Assembly: GCA_034638255.1 (NCBI GenBank)
Contig: JAWPGT010000020.1
Coordinates: forward strand, 124,001-188,000
Direction of reading: 5' to 3'
Length of the DNA stretch: 64,000 nt
Source of the DNA: Coprinus comatus
Taxonomy: Eukaryota; Basidiomycota; Agaricomycetes; Agaricales; Agaricaceae
This document shows positions 23,566 to 35,328 of this stretch, piece by piece. The position numbers and the translations under genes were made by a program. Numbering within the stretch: the first letter of the stretch is position 1; each line of letters starts with the position of its first letter. The notes beneath the pieces are model-generated. The model had not been told where the DNA came from, did not search any database, and saw only the letters and a program-made list of their open reading frames with translations.

Positions 23566-25300
23566 TCACAGTTCTGGATCAGTTGCTGCCGGACACTTCT
23601 CTCCTTCCAACACTTTTATAACATTGGCCAAACCAAAAGGCTCCATCTGACTCCAATTAATTGAAAACCATAAGCACACAAGTACTATCAACACCAATAT
23701 CCACAAGACTGTTGAAATCCATAGAATGCTTCCGTTAGAGGATAAAACAAGTCTTTCTTTTGTATTGAACCCTTCAACATCCATCAGTAATGTATTCGGT
23801 GATATACCGAAATTCTCCCCGACAAGTGTTCCACTTGAAAATGATTTCGATAAAGATGTAGCGATTTTGTCCAGCTTTTGTCCAATGTTCTGGAGAGAAG
23901 CCGGTGCAACAAAACCAGGACGAGTCGCCACCGCCGCCACAAGATTTTTTGAAAAGCTATCTGGGAAGAAGGTTTGGAATATTGATAACGTGACAGGTTG
24001 AACAGTTGCGAGGTCTGGTCTGAAGAATGCGCGGATCTGGTCTTGAAATATATGAACAAGTAGTTCAGACTCGATAGGAATATTCCCCGTTTTTTGTCCT
24101 TCACTGTTAACAATGGTAACATGCCCATCTGGATGAAGCACTGCGTCACCTCCCAAGTAAATGATATTCGGTGTGCAGACAAGCAAGGCTGCAGTGGGTG
24201 CGTTCAGGATATAGTGATCCTCTCGGTCACCACGGAGAGGAACTGCCCCGGCATTGAACGTAGGAAGACCCTCGAGATCAATTGGTGCAAATCCTTCAAG
24301 TGGAGGGGATGATACTTCTGAGCTTTTGTTTCCACTGAGCAGGAACACGATATCAGACTGCAGATTATCAAATTCCAATGAGTCCAAAGGGAAGACCACT
24401 GTAGAAATGACTCAGAAATAGCATATCATCGTTCAAGAACAGTAGCAACACACCATGATTATCAATTATTGTAACATTCTCCCTATTCACTGAATCCGTG
24501 AGCGCCTCCTTGTGCCGTTCCCAGTATTCTTGATTTTCCCATCTACACTTGTATTCGAAATGGATCATATCCGTTGGGTAACGAAGAGTTCCTGAAAGAT
24601 TTTGAGGGGAGATGTTTGGCCAACCAACCATCCACCCCGTCGGTGGTTGTAACCCGAACGTAATAACTCCTGCTTGTTCCAGTTGACCGACCATCTTTGA
24701 TCTTTCTAACCAAAGGTAAAACCAACTCGAGAAGGCGTCTGACTCTGTACTTTCGTCATTCGAAAGCAATGCTTTAGTCACCTTCATTGGGACTCGTTCT
24801 TCCATCCGTATGATACCTGGGCTCATTGCACCAGGCGCAACAGTCCGAATGGCCAATGACAAGAGGGTGAGAATGAGTGCAAATCGGAATCCGTTGGATG
24901 AACGGCTTGAGATGGCGTGTCGAAAGTCGTCAACCAATCCAGCTGCCAGCGTTGACACTGTATCCGTTCTTCCAGGAACCAAGATGTTAGTCCGTTGCAA
25001 TTGGAAATACCATTCACCACTAAAGCAATTGGTGATGATAGAACCTAGTGGAAACGTTGCGGCAAATTGCCATAAGATGGAGATTACAGTGAATGTAGAT
25101 TTGGAATTTGAGAGGGAAAGTGGAATATTAAGCAAGATAGGACTTCGTACACATAAAGCAGCTAACACTAGAAAAGGAAGCGCGAGTATGAGGGAAATAG
25201 TCGCTCGTATCAAGAATTCTCTCTTGGTTAAATGAGAGGGCGTGTTGGTATTGCCGGTGTCCTGTTTGATTCGAATTGGGCGATATGCTGGTGGGTACAT
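23566..25300 (-). CDS. multi-pass membrane protein of unknown function, paralog 1
   Basis: Exons 25300-24454 and 24398-23566 are joined across a 55-nt intron and give 559 residues. Topology matches paralog 2: three N-terminal helices, a long lumenal or extracellular domain, one C-terminal helix (LWILVLIVLVCLWFSINW) and a tail with NVIKVLEGEKCP. The two genes lie head to tail on the same strand. Parts of exon 1 are identical at DNA level for 80-100 bases while neighbouring parts differ freely, a sign of gene conversion. Role unknown; a plasma-membrane or endomembrane location is inferred from the helices. Confidence 0.72.
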
Positions 25301-27541
25301 GGGAGGGTAAAGGAAAGAAGACTGCCAGACAGTGTTGCAAGAAGTCGTTGGCAGTTACCATAAGCTTTGATCTACCAAGAAGTATACCTGTTTAATTCAC
25401 TGAATTCAATGGAGAATCACACAGTTTCAATGGATGAAACATTGTTTAAATTTAGACATATTGAATTCTGGGGTGTTGGTTGGCGTGATGTTGTACTGTG
25501 GTTGCAAGCTCGTGTCATTATGAGAGTGGTAACAGTGGTGTGACCACGATCCTCAGGTAACGGAAACAGTGTCACATGAGACGCTTTCGACACCTGCCAA
25601 TCAACACGGGAGAGGTTATGTGCAGTCTTATTACTCATATTCAGCAACAGGACGACAACACTTGCCACCGTTTACTTTTAATTCATCACATATTTTTACT
25701 TTTGGTGGCTTAGACAAGCAACTCCGAAGATGAGTTTTTCTAATATCCTGGAGGACAGAAACGAACCCCCATAGCTAGCGGTCCCGAATTCGAGCCATTC
25801 GTCTCTAACATCAACTTCCATGAAATGCCCAAACATGGCTACATACTATCCTTCTGGAATGTGGCCAGAAGACTTTAAACATCAATTTTTCTATCTATAA
25901 TGAAGCGCAACTTTTGGAACATTCGAAAATTCGATACAAAAAGGATTGCTCAGCATTGTTATAGTACGACGTTACTACAGGAAGAAAACGAAGAGATTAT
26001 AAATTGCTTATTGCTGTTAATTGATGGCCTCAATATCACCGTCTGGCTCTATGGTTTACCTTACACGCACTAGGGACTATTTGCTCCATCATCTCACGGG
26101 CCCAGGTGTAGACGACCTCTACACGGCAACAAAGGTGCCGTACCAGAATGACGAGTTCGGAATATTCATTTTCATCTGGGCGGCGGAAACTCAGGAGGAT
26201 ATTACTCGCATACATATATTCGTGCAGGAGAAAATAGATCCGAAATTTCCATGCAAGTTCCCAATCGAAAGCGGTCTCGATTTCTCTGTCTAAAAGCGGG
26301 TAGACTACCCTCGAGATAAACTTTGGGAAACATCAACATCCGCTTCGGAATTAACCAACCCGCCTGAATTGAGGTGTGGACATGTGTACATAACTTATCC
26401 TCATCACGAAGAAAATCACATTCCGAAAGTAAACAGGCGAGTTTATTCTATTTCTAAGTAAATTAAGTAGAAATGAACGTCTACTATAGTAAAGGCGACT
26501 TATTGCAGCTTTACTCTATGTGCAGTACATGCGACGATTGTTATGCCGAGTTAAATTCAACTAGGCAATAGGTATTGAGTATTCAAAGTGAAGAAATGGT
26601 CACTCAAAGCTAAGTGTTACTTATTGCACAGCATTTCAAGGCCCACGAAATTGAGAGTCAAGACGGAAAGTGATCAAAAATGCACCGGGTTTCACGATAG
26701 CGCCCAAATTTCAGGAACCACTCGCCAAGCCTTACACTTTGTGGGGTTGCCGGATCATCCAACGTGGAGCGTCATTCACCCTCTGCCCTCTGTGTCGAGA
26801 TTTAACATAATCACAAAGTTACAGAGGCTTCTTTAACGGTATTCAGTGGCCGCTGGTGATCCATAGACAACCTAAAGACAACGATCATCAGAAGATCATC
26901 GTTTTTTCGCTTTGGCGAACGGTTACCAGGTGGCCTTGAGTCGTTGTAACCATTGCCAGGCATTCACGGGCCATAGGTATGGTTACCATCAAGCTCTTTG
27001 ACAACCCTTGAAATGTTTTTGTCGTACTGAAGTGTACTGAGTATGAACTTGAGTAGTGGTAGGTAAGTGGTGGTGGACTTCTTGTGCTATTTACATCTTT
27101 GTGGGCTCTGATGTAACTTTGTTTGTAGAGTTTGTGGAAACCGCGGCAAGTCATCCTATTATTGAGATGCTGAGATGTGGAAGAGTTTGATCCAGGGTTC
27201 ATAATACATCGTTCATTAATCGTAGGGTTAGATTCATCCGAAGGGGATCACTTTGGTAATGCAGATGGGTACATCTCAAGTTGGTCACTTGTCCCTGCTA
27301 CAGATTCCTGAAGGTCTACCGAAGTTTGCCAGAGGCGACGGAGGTGTTTTTTGGCCGTGTGGGATCGAGATATGCCAAGGACGTATTATGCGGAAAATCT
27401 GACTCATTATGGAGAAGAAAACATATAAAGTCCCTGCGATCTTGACGAATATTTTCAAGAACAAAACAGTGCCTCCAGCAACCACTTAACCAGTACTCTC
27501 TTTTCAAAGTCACTTGACTATTTCCACTCATTCTCACAACA
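25301..27541. other. 2.2-kb gene-poor stretch
   Basis: The only frames are short: 26021-26293 (plus, 90 codons, WAAETQEDITRIHIF) and 26888-27202 (minus). Neither has a family signature. They may be relics or chance ORFs. The last 100 bases hold the promoter and leader of the lectin gene. Confidence 0.35.
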
Positions 27542-28362
27542 ATGCGCTTCACTATCACTATTGCTAGCCTCCTTGGTCTTTCTAGCTTAGTCTCTGGACT
27601 AGCCGTCTCTACCGTCAAGGTACCACCCGCTGCTACTAGTATCTCAAGTTGGTCTGGTGCTGTTGCTGGTACTGCAACTACTATTATCTCTAGCTCTTCT
27701 GGTGTTATCACCACTACCTACACTGGTACTCCTCCTTCATACCCCACCCCAGCACCCGGTTATGTTATTCATCCCAATGGTATTAATGGAAAGTGTTTGG
27801 ACGTTCGAGGAGCTCAATTTAGCAACGGAACTCCTGTTCAAATGTTCGTTTTTTCAACTTCTCCACCCTTTCGGGCCCTCCTGACTAATCAATAATAAAT
27901 TATATAGTTATGATTGTAATGGAAGTGCAGCTCAGAAGTGGGCCATTGCTTATGGAGAAGGTCAAGTTCGTTTGGCTGGTACTAATTTCTGCTTGGACGC
28001 CGGTTCCAGTGAGTAGTATCCATTACGTGAATTGGATATTTTGTATCGAAAGACTGACTTGAAATCTCAAAAGCTCCCGGAAACGGCGTTGGTATGAAGA
28101 TTTGGCAATGTTATTCTGGACTTGCCGCTCAGACTTGGTACTATACTGGTGATAATAGGATTGCACTTAGCGGACAAGGTAAGAACTTTTTGAAATGGAG
28201 TTTGTTTATATTATAGAAAGGATAATATTCTGACGTTGGGTTGATATATTAGGACAATGCTTGGATGTACCTAACGGTAACTTGAGCAACTCTAATCAAG
28301 TTCAGACCTGGCAATGCACCGATAACAATACTCACCAAATCTGGGTTTTGGCTAACAATTAA
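27542..28362 (+). CDS. secreted ricin-B-lectin-fold protein
   Basis: Four exons (27542-27843, 27908-28008, 28074-28178, 28253-28362) give 205 residues. A signal peptide (MRFTITIASLLGLSSLVSG) is followed by a Ser/Thr-rich linker and then one beta-trefoil domain. Its three repeats each start near 'CLD' (GKCLDVRGA, NFCLDAGS, GQCLDVPNG) and end in the Q-x-W motif (QKWAI, QTWYY, QIWVL). Such domains bind galactose or related sugars, and there is no attached enzyme domain. The first intron uses the unusual donor GTTCGT. The protein is likely extracellular or in the cell wall; the ligand is unknown. Confidence 0.88.
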
Positions 28363-29234
28363 GCGTATATAGTAGACAGTAACAGTAGTGTAAATACTAG
28401 TAGATTCGAACTTCCATTCGATCTATTATGAACGTTTCAGTAAATACATCGGTTGTTAAATTGTGCGATTTTACCGGAAAACGAAGTTTGAACTCGTCGG
28501 CACTCGCGAGTCGCGATATTGAACTTGAGATCTTCAAAATTGGAATTTGAAGCTCTAACATGCACATAAAAATATCGGAGTCCGACGGTACAGCCTTCTG
28601 ACTTCGTGGTTGGCAGCTTGCTCAGGATGGACGGCTTACATGAAGTTAGACAAGATATTGACATGGGGTATTTTTCCCGTGATCATAGAAACACTAATAC
28701 ATTTTATTAAGAACTTATTGACAGGGTTGCTGTTTAATGATGATACCGCGTGACTGAAGGTACTATTTAAATATGGAACTAGGGGAATCGGTAGATGCAT
28801 TACGGAGTTTGGAAAAACGCGTAGAACTTGAAGTTATCGAAACAGTAGCCAAGTTGTCTCCGGTCCACAAGTCACAGTACGATAACGGAGACTTTTACGT
28901 CTTACCATACGCAGAACTTTCGGAGTTTACCTTCATGACGTTAAGAAGAGCATTATAGTAGTGGTGCTGCAGAGTGGAGATAGGTAATTTACGCGAAATG
29001 ATTATCGAAAAAGGCTATTACAGGGATTGATGTGGCAGTGTTTTTGTTTGTCTTGGCTTCGTGGCAACTCTGCCCCTCTCGTCGACCACCACGACGAGCA
29101 CCGTTAGAGCGTCGTTGTCCCAAGTACTTCCTCAACACAAGCTACAAGACAAGATAACTAATTTCCACCAGTAGACTCAGGTAAACAGTCCCTTTCTGAC
29201 AACCTCCTGACACTTAATGGACCACAGATAAGTC
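28363..29234. other. intergenic
   Basis: A 61-codon ORF at 28773-28958 (MELGESVDALRSLEKRVELE) is too short to call. The 3' part holds the pyrimidine-rich leader of the CDC4-like gene. Confidence 0.35.
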
Positions 29235-31413
29235 ATGGACTACAATGACATGGCAGCAGCCAATTACCACCACCCAATGGCAGCTATAACTCCAGGACAA
29301 ACCCTTTACATGCCTATAGAATCTCCTCCAACACCTGCTCCATCTCCAGGTCCATCCTCAACTCGTTCTTCAGCGTACCCTCTCAGTCTAGCCAGCTCTC
29401 ACCTGTCCTCGACCTCTGATCCTGCTGTTCGACGACAGATCCTATCTTCAATCCTTTCCTCATGTTCACCTTCGGAACTACTGTTTATCTCGACAACAAT
29501 AGCCCCTCTCCTAAAACGGGATTTCTTGTTATCATTGCCACCAGAATTGTCGATCCATATCTTAAGCTATATAGAAGATCCAAAGACTCTAGTTCGTGCA
29601 TCAATGGTATCAAAACACTGGTATAGTCTAGTTTGCGATCAAAGCGTGTGGAAACGAATGTGCTATATTCATGGATTTACCGATTTTTCCTATTCTTCAT
29701 ACTCTTCTAGACCAAAATCATCTTCACCACACGCACGTGTCTCTTATCGAGACCATTATCAAATTTCCCATATTACAATGACGAATTGGAGGAAGGGTGG
29801 ACAGTTATTACAATCACATCGTATACCTGTTGGTTCTCAAGATAATGGTGTTGTTACATCATTAGCGTTGGATCAAGAATGGGTGGTGGTGGGATTAGCG
29901 AATTCGAAGATTCATATATTTAGTGCTACAACGGGAGTTTTGTCAAGAACTTTGGTGGGACATGAGATGGGTGTTTGGGCAGTTTGCTTAGTTTCGAGAG
30001 GTGGTTGGATGATGCGAAATTCGAACGACAAGAACGGTAAAGGGAAGGAGGAAAGTGGAGGTATGAAGGATGGAGATGTAGAGACAAGTGGTAGAAGGAG
30101 ATCAACAGGAAGTAGTAGTGGTCAGATGGGTATGGGTGTAGGTGGGAACTTTTTGGGTGGAAGGAGAAGGAGAAGAGAGCCTACTGATGGGTTAAGAACT
30201 GGTATGGAGCGGCTAGGGCTGAATCATCAGAATACGGGAGGAAGCTTGAACATACCTCCTTATCAAGAACAATACGTCAGTCCTATACTAAAAATTGCAT
30301 TGGGGTTGGATGAAAGTGCTCTCAATGCAGAATGGGTGGAGGAAGAAAATGGAGTTGATCCGGAAATCGGGAAAAGGAGTGATAATTGCTATGCTTCACA
30401 AGGGTGGGGTCAACCTAATGCTTTGGTTGTCAGCGGAGGATGTGATAAAGTGTTGAGGGTTTGGGACATAAAGACAGGGTACGTTTATTTTCTAGATATT
30501 TTTACACCGTTCGGATCTTATTGTTATGTATAGGTATTGTATTTACGTTCTTGCCGGCCACACTTCTACCATAAGATGTATACGGGTTCTACACAACAGA
30601 CCGATCGCCGTATCTGGATCCAGAGATGGGACTGTGAGAGTGTGGGATATACAAAAAGGAAGACCGTTGAGAATCCTCGAGGGTCATCAGCATAGTGTCA
30701 GGTGTTTGGATGTTTGTGGGAATAAGATCGTCAGTGGTAGTTATGACACTACTTGTAGAGTAAGTCTACCGTTTTTTTTTTTTTACTAATATGCGTACAA
30801 TGATATTGAACTTTTTTGAATAGTTGTGGAACGCAGACACTGGAGAATGCCTTCATATCCTTAGAGGTCACTACCATGAAATTTATTCCGTTGCCTTTGA
30901 TGGTGTCAGGATCGCCTCTGGGGGATTGGATACTACAGTCAGAGTTTGGGATGCTCAAACTGGGTTCGTCCAAATCATCTCTATTTTTCCGAGTATTTAT
31001 ACATTAACTAACACGGTATATATGTATCTAGCGATTGCGTGGCACTTCTTCAAGGTCACACAGCACTAGTTTGTCAACTTCAACTCTCACCTACAATCCT
31101 CGCAACAGGAGGCTCCGATGGTCGAGTTATCACTTTTGATTTATCAAAATATACGGTTCTTCATCGTATAGCTGCACATGATTCTTCAGTGACCTCGCTA
31201 CAGTTCGATAAGAATTTTTTGGTTACGGGAGGAAATGATGGAAGGGTTAGGTTATTTGAGACGGCTACTGGGAACTTTGTTAGAGATTTGAGTGAAGTTG
31301 GAGAGACGGTTTGGAAAGTTGGGTTTGGAAGAGATGTTTGTGCGATTATGTGTAGAAGAGCGGGGAAGACGGTTATGGAGATTTGGGGATTGAGAGCGAA
31401 GATTGGAGTGTGA
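29235..31413 (+). CDS. CDC4: Cdc4/Fbw7-type F-box WD40 protein, SCF substrate adaptor
   Basis: Exons 29235-30478, 30534-30759, 30824-30963 and 31032-31413 give 663 residues. The N-terminal Ser/Pro-rich region is followed by a helix ([20 protein letters not shown]) and an F-box at about residues 95-140 ([20 protein letters not shown] ... [10 protein letters not shown]). A linker GGQLLQSHR leads into a WD40 propeller with clear GH...WD repeats ([53 protein letters not shown]). These adaptors recruit phosphorylated proteins to the SCF ubiquitin ligase, controlling cell-cycle entry or metabolism. A basic, Gly-rich insert interrupts the first blades. Met30/SconB-type adaptors share this layout, so the exact orthology is less sure than the class. 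Confidence 0.88.
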
Positions 31414-31813
31414 ATGCGAATGTGATGATCCTGTTGGCTACCGTGGACTCTTTCTTTTTTTTGGAATTTGTGCTTGTTGCGTTGTTGTTTTCTTTAGTTT
31501 ACTCTCTTGTCAATTTTCGTATGTCATTGCCCGTCTCTGTTTTTGTTTGCTTTTAATATCATCGTGTAATCTTGGAATCAAGTTAGAAACGTGTACATAA
31601 ATCAGATACAAGTTGTACATAATCGGTTTTTTGCGAGGTGATTTATTTATAACTTTTCTGTCCGAAAGTTTTAGATTTACTAATCTACACAACATGTGCC
31701 AGCTTCGGAGCTGCAACACAAAGTCCGTTAACACAGATAGAGATATACTAGTACAGATCGCAGGCTGATAAGACGATCATCAACAACAGAAAGAGAAAAT
31801 ATATGGTGAGATT
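31414..31813. other. convergent 3' regions
   Basis: The CDC4-like gene and the membrane protein below end towards each other here. Short AT-rich frames on both strands have no support. Confidence 0.4.
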
Positions 31814-33119
31814 TTAATCAAAATCATCCACTTTCTTCCCGCCACCGCCAACATTCAATTCCCTATTACCACTAACAGTACCAGTCCCACTGCCAGTTCG
31901 AAGGTTACGAGCAAACAAGCAAACTGATATGATTATAAGCTTCGTGATGCCGCTGATTATGAGACCAGCAAGGTCCCAATCTTCTCTGGTAATCAAACCC
32001 GCATGGCCGAGTTGATTTACTATAATTGCACTGTTGAGTCGACTGTTTACTCTTGGGTTATAAACTTCACGGAAGATGATTTCGAAGAGGACGTAGAGAA
32101 CGTATGATGGAGTGAGTATTGACATGATGTAGAACATTGCCTAGCAAGAATGAAACATTTTATCGTTAGTAAGTTTTAGAGAATAGTATACTCGAATGAG
32201 TGTTTGGAAATGAACCGACTTTTGTATCGATATGAGATTCAACTTTACGAGCACGAGCATAGACCAAAAGCGCAGAAACACCAATACTGATAACCGCAAC
32301 AAGCATGATAAACCAATATGCCCTTGAGAGATTTATCATGGTAAAGATTTCACGTCGAGTTAAAGTGAAGACCCAAGTGCCTAGTTGTCCTCGGCCGCGG
32401 AAGGATAATAATGAATTAGCCCGATTGATGAAGCGGGTTCGTAATCCGATATAAGCAGCTGCAAGACCGATAAGGACTAAAATAAAAATGCCATCTATAG
32501 CATGTTTAACCCATATAGCACGCCGATTGGTGGTAGAAGATGTTGGTTGGGGTAAGTGCGATGGTGCTTGTGGAAGCGATTTGTAACGAGTAGAAATGAA
32601 AGAAAAAACGGCTAATATGAGAAGAATGTCTGTTAGGTACGTTATAGCTGCCCAAGCTGTTATAGCGGATTCTGATATGTTGGGGGCAGTAGAGCGACGA
32701 GTGTTGAAGAAAATACCGGTGTATATTGCTCGGAAAATGTATGTCGCGAGAAGAGAGAGAAGAGAGAAGAAGAGGGTCGTGGAGAAGATACGACCTGTAC
32801 CGATTAATACGAATCTTCCCTTCCTGGATTTGCGGTTCTGTATAACAAGCCACAAAGTTTGAACGACGGTGAGGACAGCGAAGATAATAGATAAGGCGAA
32901 GAGCGCCGCGCCAAATGATTCGAGTTCGAAGCCGGAGTTGGTCTGGCTACCACGGATTCCACCAGTAGATGCTGAGGAACCACCCGAACCTACTCCACCA
33001 CCACCTCCACTACGCCTGGCATAAACTATCTGTATGAAAGATGAAATGAGCAGAAGTGGTGCTAGTAGGGACATCCCTGAGGGGCCTGAATCCTGGGTCT
33101 TGGATAGTGCGAGAGTCAC
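31814..33119 (-). CDS. polytopic membrane protein of unknown function
   Basis: Exon 1 runs from 33119 to near 32240 and exon 2 from about 32139 to 31814. The N terminus is a signal-like segment (MSLLAPLLLISSFIQIVYA) followed by a Gly/Ser linker. About seven hydrophobic helices come next, for example AALFALSIIFAVLTVVQTLW, ILLILAVFSFIS, HAIDGIFILVLIGLAAAYIG and AYWFIMLVAVISIGVSALLV, then the exon 2 helices FYIMSILTPSYVLYVLFEII and GLIISGITKLIIISVCLF. The tail is Gly-rich and acidic. The topology resembles fungal seven-helix proteins, but no family motif is certain. The exon junction is unclear: the phase needed points to a weak GTCGGT donor. A second possible start is the Met at 33074. Confidence 0.65.
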
Positions 33120-33396
33120 AGCACTATTACAAAGTCCATTAAATAGTGGGCGGAATTTTCCAAACCGAAGACCACGGTATTGGTGGTAAGGATCGAGTCC
33201 CGCTTTTCACTACTGCCAAGATGAGTGGTGAGAGTGTGGTGATTGCTATCTATCATGCTACTCGCCTTTTGAAACCAAATCATTATCAAATAAAGCTTCA
33301 ATGAGACTAATGGCGACTGAGATACTGCGCTTTTCGTTATGATCTAACCAGCAATAGGTAGCTATAGGTAATTCCAGACGCATTCCAGCCGCTTTC

Positions 33397-33762
33397 TTAA
33401 TAATAGGTTAACAACAAATATGATGGTGGCCGGCAGTGCCCATAACATCCAGCGTAATAATCGATACGGCCGACCAAAACCAGTTTTCTGCTATCATCAG
33501 AATGCCGAGTAGAATTATGACCCTCGAGATGCCTTTCTGCCCTTCTGCTTTTAATAACTGTTCTAAAAGATAATTGAGACATCTTGGCATTCTCAGGCTG
33601 TCCACTACAGAGAAAAGGTTTAGAGCCATGAGTAATACCGTTGTGACCAAAGAGTTTCTTGCATAACCATTTGTCAAGTTGTATCTTGTCGCTGGTAGAC
33701 GAAGGCTCTAGAGGAGAGAAGAAACGTTTGTGAGCGGCAACTCTACTCGGGCCCTGAAGCAT
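33397..33762 (-). CDS. possible small gene divergent from phosphomannose isomerase
   Basis: An ORF of 121 codons starts MLQGPSRVAAHKRFFSPLEP, a basic, Ser-rich beginning that could be a mitochondrial presequence. An overlapping frame (33677-33408) has a hydrophobic stretch, RVIILLGILMIAENWFW. A 43-nt intron near 33600-33640 with ends GTCACA...TGTAG would join them. The start codon is only 72 bases from that of the isomerase gene on the other strand. Support is weak and no family is recognised. Confidence 0.22.
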   Translation of the reverse strand: MLQGPSRVAAHKRFFSPLEPSSTSDKIQLDKWLCKKLFGHNGITHGSKPFLCSGQPENAKMSQLSFRTVIKSRRAERHLEGHNSTRHSDDSRKLVLVGRIDYYAGCYGHCRPPSYLLLTYY

Positions 33763-33833
33763 TTTATAAATAGAACTTATGTAATCATCCTATGACGTTT
33801 ATCGTATCCAGATTCTATCCTTCCCCTATCATC

Positions 33834-35328
33834 ATGTCGGTGTTCAAGATCGTTCCAACGTCACAGAACTATGAGTGGGGCAAGATAGGACGTAGCTCGA
33901 AGGTCGCGGTGCTCGCGGAAGCAGGGGGAGTGCCAGATTTTACAATAGACGAAACGGCCCCCTATGCTGAGGTATTTCATTTTTGTTATCTACATCACGT
34001 CTTCATATCAATCATGTTCGTAGTTATGGATGGGAACACACCCAAAATCTCCATCCTTAGTTGGAGGTCAACATGTAATACTAGCAGATCATCTCAAAGC
34101 CCACCCAGAACTAATCGGGGAACGGATCCTCAATCGATATGAAGACGCCTCAGAAGGCAACTTGCCTTTCCTATTCAAAGTTCTTTCCATAGAGAAAGCA
34201 CTGAGTATCCAAAGTCACCCGGATAAAAAGACTGCAGAACAGTTATTCAAAAATCAACCAGATATTTATAAAGGTGTGGATCTATTCAGAGATTAGGACA
34301 AAGACGAAGAGCGAGGCACTTACAAGGATACAGATCCGAACCATAAACCAGAAATGGCTTTGGCTCTAACACCGTTCCGTGCCTTGTGTGGATTCCGACC
34401 TCTACAAGAAATTGCAAATTTCTTGCAAATTGTTCCTGAATTAGCGGCATTGATTCCGGCTACTGTTCTCCAAACATTCATCTCTGGTACCAGTACCACA
34501 AGTACATCCCCGGAATCTCGGAAAATGGCGTTGAGGAACATCTTTCATTCCGTTATGGCTGCTCCTTCTGAGGTTTTCACACCTTTACTGCGATCCTTAA
34601 TTTCCAGATACAGATCACCAGGAAGTGCCAAAAAAGCACACGGGGAGACTGCCAAACTGGTTGAATTGGTCTTGAGATTGAATGATCAGTTTCCAGGAGA
34701 TATTGGCATATTTTGCCCATTCCTGCTGAATTACATCACTCTACAGCGTGGAGAAGCGATTTTCCTAGGGGCAGGAGAGCCACACGCCTATATCTCTGGA
34801 GGTGAGTTGAACCCTCTTCGTCTCTTTTGTTTAGTCTGCAGAAGGGCTGATTAGTGATTCGCAGAATGTATGGAATGTATGGCGAACTCCGATAACGTGA
34901 TAAGAGCCGGACTCACACCGAAACTACGTGATATTCCAAATCTTGTGTCAACCCTAACTTACAATACGTCCGAGGCTACAAAGCACTTTGTCTCAAAAGA
35001 ACCATTTTCCGCTGGGGAGGGTAAAAATGCAAAATTCAGCACATTATATGATCCTCCGATTCCAGAATTCTCCGTTGTCGCAGTGGAGGTGCCTTCTGGG
35101 GAGGTAGAAAAACATAGAGCGGTGGAAGGCCCGAGTTTAATGATCGTAATGGAGGGTACTGGTAGTGTTGAATGGTCAGAAAGTGAAGAACGGCAGGCGC
35201 TAAAGGTTAGACTGGGGGATGTGTTTTTCGTCGGGATGGGTATTGAAACAACATTCAGAGCAGAAGAGAAGCTCACCTTGTATCGAGCCTTTGTTGAGGA
35301 TGGGGAATCAGCCAAGCGAGGGCAATAA
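33834..35328 (+). CDS. PMI40: mannose-6-phosphate isomerase (phosphomannose isomerase, type I)
   Basis: Interconverts fructose-6-phosphate and mannose-6-phosphate, the entry step to GDP-mannose for glycosylation and cell-wall mannan; a zinc-dependent cytosolic enzyme. Exons 33834-33971, 34024-34273, 34334-34801 and 34865-35328 join cleanly to 439 residues, the normal length. Motifs in order are QNYEWGKIG, MGTHPKSPS, SIQSHPDKKTAEQLF (zinc ligands), ALCGF, and FLGAGEPHAYISGECMECMA with NSDNVIRAGLTPK (signature and active-site region). The C-terminal cupin part is complete. No damage is seen. Confidence 0.96.
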
